Part shown: positions 24,757 to 33,614 of the stretch, piece after piece
Layout of the letters: every line of letters begins with the position of its first letter
Position numbering within the stretch: the first letter of the stretch is position 1
NCBI RefSeq assembly: GCF_004127445.1
Contig: NZ_QEXM01000057.1
Span: forward strand, 372,001 to 436,000
DNA from: Streptomyces alfalfae
GTDB taxonomy: Bacteria > Actinomycetota > Actinomycetes > Streptomycetales > Streptomycetaceae
Length of the DNA stretch: 64,000 nt
Reading direction: 5' to 3'
Position numbers and translations under genes: made by a program
The notes under the pieces: generated by a model
Database searches by the model: none
What the model saw: only the letters and a program-made list of their open reading frames with translations
Told to the model about the DNA's origin: nothing

Positions 24757-25452
24757 TCAGGAACTGGCCGGAAGGACCGGCGGACCTCTGCGGGAGACGG
24801 CGTGCTGCAGGAGGACCCCGCGCAGCCGCGGTACGGGCGCGAGCGCGCCGACGTGCGGCGGGGCCGGGGGAAGGGAGACGGCCAGGGCCGTGAGGACCAG
24901 CCGCAGCGGCACGAAGACGGCGGCGGCGAGGGCCCGCCCGGTGCGGAACACGGCCGCCTCGCCGCGCCACAGCCACAGGGCGCAGAGCAGTGCGGCGGTG
25001 AGGTGGGCGAGGAACATGCCGAGGGCGCTGTGCCCGAAGACGGACATGATCCAGTGGGAGACGCCCTCGTCCGGCATGGCGGCGTGCGGTGACGCCGGCA
25101 CGGGCACCGGCATGGGGTGGCCCGTGTGGTCCATGCCGCCACCCGTGGCCGTGGACACGGGCGCGGAGGCCGGCACGGCGGCCGGGGCGGGCGCGCTCAC
25201 CCGCTGGGCCAGGCCGAACAGTTCGTGCAGGCCCAGCTGCGACGCGACGGTGGCGCCGGTGACCGCGAGGGCCCCGCGCTCACACCCGGTCAGCCACCAC
25301 GCGGCGGCCGACGTGGCGGCGAACGCGTACCCCACCGCCCACCAGGGCAGCGGGGCACCGGACATGAGCGCGTGACCCAGGGCCGTCGCCACCACGCACA
25401 CGGCCGCGAACACGGCGGCTCGTGCGAGGCGGAACGCGGGCCCTGACGTCAT
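24757..25452 (-). CDS. His/Met-containing membrane protein of unknown function
   Basis: A 231-residue polytopic protein with about five hydrophobic segments. Between the third and fourth lies a soluble loop containing MDHTGHPMP and SPHAAMPDEGVSHW, a His/Met pattern often seen in copper- or other metal-handling proteins. The C-terminus is cytoplasmic and Arg/Pro rich. I do not recognise a named family. The start may be ATG 25452 or the in-frame ATG 25461; neither has a strong ribosome-binding site. It lies upstream of and on the same strand as the ECF sigma gene, so they may be co-transcribed and functionally linked. Confidence 0.65.
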   Translation of the reverse strand: MTSGPAFRLARAAVFAAVCVVATALGHALMSGAPLPWWAVGYAFAATSAAAWWLTGCERGALAVTGATVASQLGLHELFGLAQRVSAPAPAAVPASAPVSTATGGGMDHTGHPMPVPVPASPHAAMPDEGVSHWIMSVFGHSALGMFLAHLTAALLCALWLWRGEAAVFRTGRALAAAVFVPLRLVLTALAVSLPPAPPHVGALAPVPRLRGVLLQHAVSRRGPPVLPASS

Positions 25453-25546
25453 GGGAAGCATCGTGCCAGGCGGGAAGGGGGCCTCGGGCGGCGGTCCTGG
25501 AGTTCCCCGCGGCGCGCCCCCTGCCCGGCGGGGCGCGCGCCGCCGG

Positions 25547-26803
25547 CTAGGACCGCTCGCCCGCGTCCTGCCCGTCCAGCGACTCCACGGTCTCCCGCGG
25601 TCCGGGCACCACCGCGGCAGCGGGGTCCCCGGCCATGCGGCGGCGGGCGATGACCCCGCTCACGTGATCCGCGACGGGCTGCGTGTAACGGGCGGTCAGC
25701 GGGCCGACGATGACAAGGATCAGGACGTACGCCGTGGCCAGCGGCCCCAGCATGGGTTCGATGCCCGCGGCGACCGCGAGGCCGGCGATGACGATGGAGA
25801 ACTCGCCGCGCGCCACCAGAGCGCCGCCCGCGCGCCAGCGGCCCCGTACGGAGACGCCCGCGCGGCGCGCCGCCCAGTAGCCGGTGGCGATCTTCGTGCA
25901 CGCGGTGACGACGGCGAGCGCCAGGGCGGGCAGCAGCACCGGCGGGATGCTGGCCGGGTCGGTGTGCAGGCCGAAGAAGACGAAGAAGACGGCGGCGAAG
26001 AGGTCCCGCAGCGGCGCGAGCAGCGAGTGGGCGCCCTCGGCGACCTCACCGGAGAGCGCGATGCCGACCAGGAACGCGCCGACGGCGGCGGACACCTGGA
26101 GCTGCTGCGCGAGCCCGGCGACCAGGATGGTCAGGCCGAGCACCACGAGGAGCAGCTTCTCCGGGTCGTCGCTGGAGACGAAGCGGGAGATGAGCCGTCC
26201 GTAGCGCACCGCGAGGAAGAGCACGACGCCGGCCGCGCCGAGGGCGATGGCCAGCGTGAGGCTGCCCGCGGCCAGGCCGACGCCCGCGAGCAGCGCGGTG
26301 ATGATCGGCAGGTAGACGGCCATCGCCAGGTCCTCGAGGACCAGGATGCTGAGGATCACCGGGGTCTCGCGGTTGCCGAGCCGCCCGAGGTCCCCGAGGA
26401 CCTTGGCGATGACGCCCGACGACGAGATCCAGGTGACACCGGCGAGGACCACGGCGGCGACCGGGCCCCAGCCCATGAGGAGCGCGGCGACGGCGCCCGG
26501 CACGGCGTTGAGCGTCATGTCGACGAGCCCGGCCGGATACTGCGTCTTGAGGTTGCTGACGAGGTCGCTCGCGGTGTATTCGAGCCCGAGCATCAGCAGC
26601 AGCAGGATGACGCCGATCTCGGCGCCGATGGCGACGAACTCCTCGCTCGCGCCGAGCGGCAGCAGCCCGCCCTGACCGAAGGCGAGCCCCGCGAGCAGGT
26701 ACAGCGGGATCGGCGAGAACTGGAAGCGCCCGGCGAATCTGCCGAGCAGGCCGAGGGCCAGGATGATCGCGCCGAACTCGATCAGGAAGACAGCGGAGTG
26801 CAC
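25547..26803 (-). CDS. khtU: CPA2-type K+/H+ antiporter membrane subunit (KhtU-like)
   Basis: A 418-residue membrane protein of the cation:proton antiporter-2 family with about twelve helices. Landmarks are LLLLMLGLEYT, ISSSGVIAKVLGDLGRLGNRET, and a C-terminal GRWRAGGALVARGEFSIVIAGL. There is no RCK/TrkA-N domain fused, unlike KefB/C. The GTG start at 26803 follows GGAAGGGAG and lies 4 bp after the stop of the regulatory subunit. Together they form a KhtTU-like system that expels K+ in exchange for protons; the regulatory subunit senses the gating ligand. Confidence 0.88.
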   Translation of the reverse strand: MHSAVFLIEFGAIILALGLLGRFAGRFQFSPIPLYLLAGLAFGQGGLLPLGASEEFVAIGAEIGVILLLLMLGLEYTASDLVSNLKTQYPAGLVDMTLNAVPGAVAALLMGWGPVAAVVLAGVTWISSSGVIAKVLGDLGRLGNRETPVILSILVLEDLAMAVYLPIITALLAGVGLAAGSLTLAIALGAAGVVLFLAVRYGRLISRFVSSDDPEKLLLVVLGLTILVAGLAQQLQVSAAVGAFLVGIALSGEVAEGAHSLLAPLRDLFAAVFFVFFGLHTDPASIPPVLLPALALAVVTACTKIATGYWAARRAGVSVRGRWRAGGALVARGEFSIVIAGLAVAAGIEPMLGPLATAYVLILVIVGPLTARYTQPVADHVSGVIARRRMAGDPAAAVVPGPRETVESLDGQDAGERS

Positions 26804-26807
26804 GCGG

Positions 26808-27293
26808 TCACTCCCTTCCGAGTATCGTCGCGGCGGTCTCCACGCCTTCGCGCGTGCCGATCACGATGAGGGTGTCGCCGCCCGCCAGCCGGAAGTCGGG
26901 GGCGGGGGAGGGGATGGCATCGGCCCGCCGCAGGACCGCGACGATCGAGACGCCGGTCTCGGTGCGCATCCGGGTCTCGCCGAGGAGGCGCCCGTTCCAG
27001 TGCGAGGTGGCCGACAGCAGCACCCGCTCGGCGACGAGGCCGAGGTCCGTGGTGTGCAGCAGGTTCGGGCTGTGGTGCGAGGGCATCAGGGCGTCGATCA
27101 GCGCGTCCGCCTCACCCGAGCTGAGCCGCAGCGACAGCGCGCACTCGTCCGGGTCGTCGGAGCGGTAGGCGCTCAGCGTCCGCGCACCGTCCCGGTGCGC
27201 GACCACCGAGAGCCTGCGCTGTTCTCGGGTGGTCAGGTCGTACCGGATGCCGATGCCTGGAAGCGGCGTACGGCTGAGACGTGATGCGGGCAC
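26808..27293 (-). CDS. khtT: KhtT-like regulatory subunit with TrkA-C domain
   Basis: A 161-residue soluble protein. The C-terminal about 75 residues form a TrkA-C (RCK-C) ligand-binding domain (TGVSIVAVLRR, AGGDTLIVIGTREG). The N-terminal part is the KhtT-type helper domain. The GTG start at 27293 follows GGGGAGAGCT. It is immediately upstream of khtU with a 4-bp gap, so the two are co-translated. It gates the antiporter in response to pH or nucleotide signals in homologues. The pair is a typical two-gene operon. Confidence 0.87.
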   Translation of the reverse strand: MPASRLSRTPLPGIGIRYDLTTREQRRLSVVAHRDGARTLSAYRSDDPDECALSLRLSSGEADALIDALMPSHHSPNLLHTTDLGLVAERVLLSATSHWNGRLLGETRMRTETGVSIVAVLRRADAIPSPAPDFRLAGGDTLIVIGTREGVETAATILGRE

Positions 27294-27387
27294 AGCTCTC
27301 CCCTTGCGTGATAAGCGATCAACCCCAAGCTGTCACCCTATCGGGCGTTAAGGATTGGCAAAATCACGCCGGAAGCGCCGCGCACCG

Positions 27388-28926
27388 TCACACGTCGCGC
27401 CGGGACAGCACCGTCTCGACGGTGTCCGCCTGGTCGGCGGGCTTGTCCTCGCGGTAGCGCACGACGCGGGCGAAGCGCAGGGTGACGCCCGCCGGGTAGC
27501 GGGAGGAGCGCTGCAGGCCGTCGTAGGCGATCTCGACGACCAGCTCGGGGCGGACCCGCACGACGAAGCCGTCCCCGCCGACCGCCAGCTCTTGGAGGCG
27601 CTCGGTCTGCCAGGCCAGCATCTCGTCCGTCATGCCCTTGAAGGTCTTGCCGAGCATGGCGAAGCTCCCGTCGGGCCGCCGCGCGCCCAGGTGCAGGTTG
27701 GAGAGCTTGCCGGTGCGGCGGCCCGAGCCCCACTCGGCGGCGAGGACCACCAGGTCCAGGGTGTGGACCGGCTTCACCTTCAGCCAGGAGGCGCCCCTGC
27801 GGCCCGCGTTGTAGGCGGCGTCGAGCGACTTCAGCACCACGCCTTCGTGGCCGCGCCCCAGCGTCGCCTCGAAGAACTCCTGGGCCCCGGCGCGCTGCCG
27901 CTCGTCGGCCGGGTCCTCGACCAGGGTGCGGCGGACCCGCATCGGCTCGGGGACCAGGGCGGTCAGCTCCGTGTGCCGCTCGGTCAGCGGCAGGTCCACC
28001 AGGTCCCGGCCCGCCACGGACAGCGCGTCGAAGAAGACGGGGGACAGGGGCAGCTCGGCCGCCGCGGCCGCCACGTCGACGCGGGAGCCGACACGCCCCG
28101 CGATGTCCTGGAACGGCCGCGGACGCCCGCCGGCGTCCAGCGCGATGACCTCACCGTCCAGGATGAAGCTGTCCCCCCTGAGCTCCCGCGCGGCGGCGGT
28201 CAGCTCCGGCAGCCGGTCGGTGATGTCGTCCAGGGTGCGCGTGTAGACCCGTACGGTGTCGCCGCTGCGGTGCACCTGGACGCGGATGCCGTCCAGCTTC
28301 TCCTCGACCGCGCACGCGCCGAGCTTGTCGACGGCCTCGGCGACCGACGGGGCGCCGTGCGCGAGCATCGGCTGGAGCGGGCGGCCCACCGTCAGGCGGA
28401 ACTCCTCCAGCGCCTCGGCGCCGCGTGCGAGCAGGGCCTCGGCGACCGGGGCCACACCCCCGGCGAACATCACCGAGCGCCGCACGGCGTCCGCCGGGGT
28501 CCCGGTGGCCACCGCGAGCCCCTCGACGGCGACCGCGTCCAGGGCCCCCTGCCGCAGCTCGCCGGTGAGCAGGCCGGTCAGGAGCTTCTGTTCGTCGGCG
28601 GTCGCGGCCCCCAGCAGCTCGCCCACCAGGCGCCTGCGCTCGGCCTGGGACCCGGCGCCGGACACCGCGCCGATCGCGGTGAGTGCCGCGTCCACCCCCG
28701 CCACGGTCAGCGTCGCCTCCCCGGCGGGCGGCCCCGCCTCCTTCAGCGTGCTCCAGCCGATGCCGAGGCGTCCCTGGGGCAGCCGCCCCGCGAGATACGG
28801 GATGACGACCGGCACGTCCTCCGGCTCCGCCGCGCGGAACAGCTCGGCGAGCAGAGCGATCTTCCGGGACCTGGCGGAAGTGGCGGCCACTTCCTTGGAC
28901 ACGTGGGCGAGCCGGGCGAGCAGCAT
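27388..28926 (-). CDS. ligB: ATP-dependent DNA ligase
   Basis: A 512-residue ATP-dependent ligase of the LigB type. The N-terminal domain (LARLAHVSKEVAATSARSRKIALL) is the DNA-binding part. The adenylation motif is EEKLDGIRVQVH with the AMP-accepting lysine near residue 206. Motif III reads FILDGEVIALD, and motif V has GVVLKSLDAAY. The C-terminal OB domain ends in PAGVTLRFARVVRYRED. The ATG at 28926 is chosen because AGGA lies at proper spacing; an in-frame ATG at 28941 is also possible. It is a repair ligase additional to the essential NAD-dependent LigA. It stands alone. Confidence 0.93.
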   Translation of the reverse strand: MLLARLAHVSKEVAATSARSRKIALLAELFRAAEPEDVPVVIPYLAGRLPQGRLGIGWSTLKEAGPPAGEATLTVAGVDAALTAIGAVSGAGSQAERRRLVGELLGAATADEQKLLTGLLTGELRQGALDAVAVEGLAVATGTPADAVRRSVMFAGGVAPVAEALLARGAEALEEFRLTVGRPLQPMLAHGAPSVAEAVDKLGACAVEEKLDGIRVQVHRSGDTVRVYTRTLDDITDRLPELTAAARELRGDSFILDGEVIALDAGGRPRPFQDIAGRVGSRVDVAAAAAELPLSPVFFDALSVAGRDLVDLPLTERHTELTALVPEPMRVRRTLVEDPADERQRAGAQEFFEATLGRGHEGVVLKSLDAAYNAGRRGASWLKVKPVHTLDLVVLAAEWGSGRRTGKLSNLHLGARRPDGSFAMLGKTFKGMTDEMLAWQTERLQELAVGGDGFVVRVRPELVVEIAYDGLQRSSRYPAGVTLRFARVVRYREDKPADQADTVETVLSRRDV

Positions 28927-29197
28927 GGGGCCATCCTGCACCGGAGGCGTGCCGGACGCAGCCGGGGCCGCTGTTCACCGGAGGGACGTGTGCGACCCGT
29001 CGTGCAGGGCACTCGGAACGCGCGGCGGTGCGGCCGACCACGGGCGGCCACGGAGCCTCAGCGGCGAGGGGGTGACGCAGGTCATATGAATCTTTTGGCG
29101 TGCCGCCGTAATGGAGGCCCGTGTCCCGGGTCCCAAGGGCATGGGGCCTCGCCGCCGGAGGTCCCGAGAACCGGAACGACCGAAGTGGAGCTCGATC

Positions 29198-29611
29198 ATG
29201 GCCGACACCCTCCAGCAGCCCGCACGTGCTCGCCTCGTCACCCCGGACGGCCGCGAGCGCGCCCTGGCGGTGGCCCTGCGCTACTCGGCGGCGGACCCCC
29301 TGGCCGTCCAGATCACCTTCCCCTCCGAGGCCTCGCTGGACGGCATGGAGGTCACCTGGGTCTTCGCCCGCCAGCTCCTCGACGACGGCCTCACCGCCCC
29401 CGCGGGCGGCGGTGACGTGCACGTATGGCCGTCCGGCCGGGCGCGGACCGTGCTGGAGTTCCACTCGCACCAGGGGCTGGCCGTGGTGCAGTTCGACACC
29501 TCCGTGCTGCGCCGCTTCCTGTCGCGCACCTATGCCGCCGTCCCCGCCGGTGACGAGGAGACCAGCCTCGATCTCGACCAGGGCCTTTCGCGGCTGCTCG
29601 GCGGCGTCTGA
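29198..29611 (+). CDS. SsgA-like protein (SALP)
   Basis: A 137-residue SsgA/SsgB-family protein, the sporulation-specific cell-division regulators found only in morphologically complex actinobacteria. Family marks are LRYSAADPLAVQITF, VTWVFARQLLDDGL, GDVHVWP and FLSRTYAAVPAGDE. It would act in septum placement or peptidoglycan remodelling with SsgB/FtsZ partners. The ATG at 29198 with GTGGAG upstream matches family length; an ATG at 29111 would add 29 Arg-rich residues that no SALP has. Which of the SALP paralogues it is cannot be decided here. It is followed at 58 bp by yihY-like on the same strand. Confidence 0.92.
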   Translation: MADTLQQPARARLVTPDGRERALAVALRYSAADPLAVQITFPSEASLDGMEVTWVFARQLLDDGLTAPAGGGDVHVWPSGRARTVLEFHSHQGLAVVQFDTSVLRRFLSRTYAAVPAGDEETSLDLDQGLSRLLGGV

Positions 29612-29669
29612 CCCGTCCGGAGCCCCGGCCCGCATGCGAGCGGCCCGGACCACGGGTACTGCTGGACAC

Positions 29670-30716
29670 ATGACACGGCTACATGAACCGGGGCGAAGCG
29701 GGGATGAGGGACGGGACCCGGAGCACGGGCCCGGGCCCGAGGTGGAGCGGCGGGCGCCGGACACACCCACGGCCCTGGGCAAGAAGTCGTGGCGGGACGT
29801 GCTGCGCAGGACCCTCGGCGAGTTCAAGCGCGACGAGCTGACCGACCGCGCGGCGGCCCTGACGTACTACGGCATCCTGGCGCTGTTCCCGGCCCTGCTC
29901 GTCCTGGTCTCCCTGCTCGGCATCGCGGGCAGGTCGACGACCGACAAGGTGCTCGACAACATCACCGAGCTCACGCCCGGCGCCGCGCGCGAAGTGATCA
30001 CCAACGCGGTGCGGCAGCTCCAGGGCAACGCCGGGGTCGGCTCGGTCATGGCCCTCGTCGGCCTGGTCCTCGCGGTGTGGTCCGCCTCCGGCTACGTGGC
30101 GGCGTTCATCCGTTCGGCCAACGCCGTCTACGACATCCCCGAGGGCCGCCCGGTCTGGAAGGTGCTGCCGGTCCGCGTCGGTGTCACCGTCGTCCTGATG
30201 CTTCTCGCCGTGATCAGCGCGCTGATCGTGGTCTTCACCGGGCCGCTGGCCCGCCAGGCCGGCACCGCCTTCGGCATCGGCGACACCGCGCTGACCGTCT
30301 GGTCGATCGCGAAGTGGCCGGTGCTCGTGCTCCTGGTCATCGTGATGATCGCCATCCTGTACTGGGCGACGCCCAACGCCAAGGTGCGCGGCTTCCGCTG
30401 GGTCACCCCCGGCAGCTTCCTCGCCCTGCTGATCTGGCTGATCGCCTCCGCCGCCTTCGCGCTGTACGTGGCGAACTTCGCCTCGTACAACAAGACGTAC
30501 GGCACCTTCGCCGGGATCATCGTCTTCCTGGTGTGGCTGTGGATCACCAACCTCGCGATCCTCCTCGGCCTGGAGTTCGACGCCGAGACCTCGCGGCAGC
30601 GGGCCATCGCCGGAGGCCATCCGCCGGACGAGGAGCCCTACGTCGAACCACGCTCCACCGCCACATGGGACGAGCAGGACAGACGCCGCCTGGACACCGA
30701 CTCCCGGGAGCCGTGA
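29670..30716 (+). CDS. YihY/BrkB-family inner-membrane protein
   Basis: A 348-residue membrane protein. A polar 30-residue N-terminus precedes LTDRAAALTYYGILALFPALL, the YihY/BrkB hallmark, and six helices follow with LAVWSASGYVAAFIRSANAVYD and FAGIIVFLVWLWITNLAILLGLEFDAE. The family was once called ribonuclease BN but has no demonstrated nuclease role; envelope function is likely. The ATG at 29670 is preferred. A short acidic tail ends the protein. It is the second gene after the SALP. Confidence 0.9.
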   Translation: MTRLHEPGRSGDEGRDPEHGPGPEVERRAPDTPTALGKKSWRDVLRRTLGEFKRDELTDRAAALTYYGILALFPALLVLVSLLGIAGRSTTDKVLDNITELTPGAAREVITNAVRQLQGNAGVGSVMALVGLVLAVWSASGYVAAFIRSANAVYDIPEGRPVWKVLPVRVGVTVVLMLLAVISALIVVFTGPLARQAGTAFGIGDTALTVWSIAKWPVLVLLVIVMIAILYWATPNAKVRGFRWVTPGSFLALLIWLIASAAFALYVANFASYNKTYGTFAGIIVFLVWLWITNLAILLGLEFDAETSRQRAIAGGHPPDEEPYVEPRSTATWDEQDRRRLDTDSREP

Positions 30717-30727
30717 GGGGCAGGACC

Positions 30728-31741
30728 TCAGCCGTACAGCGCGGGCCGCCGCTCCAGGGCGACCTCCGTGCGCCTGCCGTCGCGCAGCGCCGCGCCCCCG
30801 GCCTCGGCGACGACGGCCGCCGCGTAGCCGTCCCAGGCGCTCGGGCCCTCGGCCCGGCCCCGGCGCGCGGCGGCGACCCAGGCGCGCACCTCGCGGTCGT
30901 AGGCGTCGGCGAAGCGGACCAGGTAGTCCTGCGGCACCTCCTCGCGCGCGCCGCCCGCCGAGCGGACGACCATCGCCCGGGCGTCACCGACCTGGGCGCT
31001 GCCGTGTTCGCAGACCGCCTCACACCGCACCTCGTAACCGAAACCGCAGTTGACGAAGATCTCCACGTCGACGACCGCGCCCCCCGACGTCTCGAACAGC
31101 ACGAGCTGCGGATCGAGCAGCCCCTCGGGGGCCCCGGACGAGGGAGCGGGCCGCAGCACCGTCACCGCGGTGATCTCCTGGCCGAGCAGCCAGCGGGCCG
31201 CGTCGATCTCGTGCGAGACGGAGCTGCTGATCAGCATCGACGAGGTGAAGTGCGGGGGAGAGGAGACGTTGCGGTGGCGGCAGTGCAGCATGAGGGGGCG
31301 GCCGAGCCGCCCGGAGTCGAGCAGGGACTTCAGCGCCGCGTACTCCGCGTCGTACCGCCGCATGAACCCCACCTGGATCAGCCTGCGGCCCAGCCGTGCC
31401 TCGGCCTCCACCACCCGGAGCGCCGAGGCGGAGCCGGGCGTCAGCGGCTTCTCGCAGAGCGCCGGCAGGCCCCGCGCGCACGCCGCGAGCAGCGCCTCCT
31501 CGTGCGCCGCCTCGGGCGAGGCCACCAGGACCGCCTCCACGCCGGGGGCGTCGAGCGCGGCGAGGGCGTCTCCGTGCACCCGGACACCGGGGCGTCCGGC
31601 CACCGCGGCCTCGGCCCGCGCGGTGTCGGGGTCGGCGACGGCCACGACGCGGGCCCCGCCCACCGTCCCGCCGATGCGCCGTATGTGGTCGGCCCCCATG
31701 TGGCCCGCGCCGAGCACGGCCACCCCCAGCGCTCCGCTCAT
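30728..31741 (-). CDS. Gfo/Idh/MocA-family oxidoreductase (myo-inositol dehydrogenase-like)
   Basis: A 337-residue NAD(P)-dependent oxidoreductase. The N-terminal Rossmann fold begins VAVLGAGHMGADHI, and the conserved CEKPLT (catalytic lysine) is at about residue 95. The C-terminal alpha/beta domain includes SSSVSHEIDAARWLLG. It is closest in pattern to inositol 2-dehydrogenase, but substrate cannot be assigned. The ATG at 31741 is preferred over the in-frame ATG at 31756, as it starts directly at the Rossmann strand. It stands alone, convergent with yihY. Confidence 0.85.
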   Translation of the reverse strand: MSGALGVAVLGAGHMGADHIRRIGGTVGGARVVAVADPDTARAEAAVAGRPGVRVHGDALAALDAPGVEAVLVASPEAAHEEALLAACARGLPALCEKPLTPGSASALRVVEAEARLGRRLIQVGFMRRYDAEYAALKSLLDSGRLGRPLMLHCRHRNVSSPPHFTSSMLISSSVSHEIDAARWLLGQEITAVTVLRPAPSSGAPEGLLDPQLVLFETSGGAVVDVEIFVNCGFGYEVRCEAVCEHGSAQVGDARAMVVRSAGGAREEVPQDYLVRFADAYDREVRAWVAAARRGRAEGPSAWDGYAAAVVAEAGGAALRDGRRTEVALERRPALYG

Positions 31742-31787
31742 CCGGCGTCTCCCCACGCTCGCGCGGCGCCCGCGCGGCGGCGGGCCC

Positions 31788-32978
31788 TCACTCGACGATC
31801 TTCTTCTTCGCTTCCGTGCGCCGGGACACCGTAGCCGCCCGCCGCCTGACCGCCACGATCAGGCCCGCGAGGACGGCGACGCCGCCCGCCATGACCATCA
31901 TGAGCGCCGGCCAGTCGGAGTCGTCGGGCTCCAGCAGGGCGCTCTCCGAGGTCGTGCGCGCGCGGGAGATCTTCGCGGGCGGCGGGAGCAGCGAACCCAC
32001 GGGCCGCACCTTCTCCGCCGCCGCGAAGCCCCAGTCGAGCAGGGACCTGGCCTCCTCGTAGACGGCGTATCCGCCGCCCTCCTGCGGGTTCAGCACCGTC
32101 ACGACGAGCGTGCGCCCGTCGCGCTGGGCCGCGGTGATCAGCGTGGCGCCCGCGTTGCTGGTGTAGCCGTTCTTGATGCCGAGCAGCCCCGGGTAGGGGG
32201 CGACGCCGTCCGCGCCGGTCAGCAGGCGGTTGGTGTTCTGGATGGGGTACGACCAGCCGCCCGCGGGGAACTGGGCGACGCGCGTGGAGCAGTAGCGGGA
32301 GAACTGCGGGTCGGCGAGCCCGGCCCTGCCGAACACCGCCAGGTCGTAGGCGGACGAGACCTGCCCGTCGGCGTCGTACCCGTCGGGCGAGACCACGTGT
32401 GTGTCGCGCGCGCCCAGCTCCCGGGCCTTCTCCCGCATCTGCCGCACCGACTTGTCCAGGCCGCCGTTGAGCCGCGCGAGGACGTGCACGGCGTCGTTGC
32501 CGGAGCTGAGGAAGACGCCGCGCCACAGGTCGTCGACGCGGTAGTCACGGCCGGGCGCCACACCGACCAGGCTGCTGCCGGCGCCGACCAGGTCGAGTTC
32601 GCGCGGGGCGACCAGGTGCCGGCTGCCGACGTCCAGGTGGGGCAGGACCGCGAGGGCGAAGAGGGACTTGAGCGTCGAGGCGGGCGGCAGCGGGCGGTGC
32701 GCGTCCCGCGCGGCGAGCACCTCGCCCGAGTGGGCGTCGGCCACCAGCCAGGCGAGCGCGGAGACGTGAGAGGGCAGCGGCGGCGCGTCGGCGTCGGGCC
32801 TGACCTGCACGCCGGGACGGTCCAGGTAGGCGGAGGTGTACGCGGGGACGGGGCGCGGCGGCGCGGGCTCCGCCAAAAGCTCGGCGGCGGAGACGGGCGT
32901 GGACAGGAGGACCAGGGCCCCGAGCGCGAGGGCCGCGGTACGGACGGAGGAGGAGCGCGAAAGGTACCTGATGACCAT
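31788..32978 (-). CDS. D-alanyl-D-alanine carboxypeptidase (low-molecular-weight PBP)
   Basis: A 396-residue exported serine carboxypeptidase of family S11. A signal peptide (residues 1-31) ends near VSAA. The serine-lysine pair is Ser101-Lys104 (STLK), the second motif is SGN at 159-161, and the KxG motif is in IKNGYTSNAG near residue 265. A C-terminal hydrophobic helix (LMMVMAGGVAVLAGLIVAV) followed by basic residues anchors it in the membrane with the active site outside. It trims the terminal D-Ala of peptidoglycan stem peptides. The catalytic SxxK is preceded by a Pro-rich stretch. It has no operon partners. Confidence 0.93.
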   Translation of the reverse strand: MVIRYLSRSSSVRTAALALGALVLLSTPVSAAELLAEPAPPRPVPAYTSAYLDRPGVQVRPDADAPPLPSHVSALAWLVADAHSGEVLAARDAHRPLPPASTLKSLFALAVLPHLDVGSRHLVAPRELDLVGAGSSLVGVAPGRDYRVDDLWRGVFLSSGNDAVHVLARLNGGLDKSVRQMREKARELGARDTHVVSPDGYDADGQVSSAYDLAVFGRAGLADPQFSRYCSTRVAQFPAGGWSYPIQNTNRLLTGADGVAPYPGLLGIKNGYTSNAGATLITAAQRDGRTLVVTVLNPQEGGGYAVYEEARSLLDWGFAAAEKVRPVGSLLPPPAKISRARTTSESALLEPDDSDWPALMMVMAGGVAVLAGLIVAVRRRAATVSRRTEAKKKIVE

Positions 32979-33114
32979 TCGGTCACCGTATGAGCGCCGC
33001 CGTCACTCCGCAGATCGGCTTGGCCCGGCCGGACGTATCACCCGCTCGGCGGCCCGCGCCCCCGGCCGGGCCGCCCTCACCCGGCCGGAGGCGCCCCGCT
33101 TGCGGGCGGTGGTG

Positions 33115-33603
33115 TCAGGTCGGCAGGTGCTTCTCGACGGCGGCGACGACCTCGGGGGCGTCCGGCTCGGTGCGCGGCCCGAACCGGGCGACGACCTCGC
33201 CGGCGCCGTCGACCAGGAACTTCTCGAAGTTCCACCGGATGTCACCGGTGTGGCCCTCGGCGTCGGGGGTGTCGACGAGGCGCGCGTACAGCGGGTGCCG
33301 GTCCGCGCCGTTGACGTCGACCTTCTCCGTCATCGGGAAGGTCACGCCGTACGTCGCCGAGCAGAACTCGGCGATCTCCTCCGAGGTGCCGGGCTCCTGG
33401 CCCATGAACTGGTTGCAGGGCACCCCGAGCACGCTGAAGCCGCGCGGGGCGTACTGCTCGTGCAGCCGCTCGAGGCCCGCGTACTGCGGGGTGAGACCGC
33501 ACTTTGAGGCCACGTTGACGACGAGGACGGTCTTGCCCTCGAACTGGCGCAGGTCGGCGGAACCGCCCCGCAGGGCGCCGATTTCTTCTTCGTAGACGGA
33601 CAT
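33115..33603 (-). CDS. glutathione-peroxidase-like thiol peroxidase
   Basis: A 162-residue GPx family protein with Cys35 (NVASKCGLTPQY) replacing selenocysteine. The conserved GVPCNQFMGQEPGT and IRWNFEKFLVD segments are present. Such enzymes in actinobacteria reduce peroxides with thioredoxin or mycothiol, because glutathione is absent. The ATG at 33603 is well placed. The start of the next gene upstream on the same strand (UPF0014) ends 11 bp away at 33615, so they could share a transcript. Confidence 0.92.
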   Translation of the reverse strand: MSVYEEEIGALRGGSADLRQFEGKTVLVVNVASKCGLTPQYAGLERLHEQYAPRGFSVLGVPCNQFMGQEPGTSEEIAEFCSATYGVTFPMTEKVDVNGADRHPLYARLVDTPDAEGHTGDIRWNFEKFLVDGAGEVVARFGPRTEPDAPEVVAAVEKHLPT

Positions 33604-33614
33604 GGTCGTCGAGC

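Noticed and set aside
25451..26869. A 472-codon plus-strand frame opposite khtU
   Set aside because: Highly charged low-complexity translation mirroring a membrane protein on the other strand.
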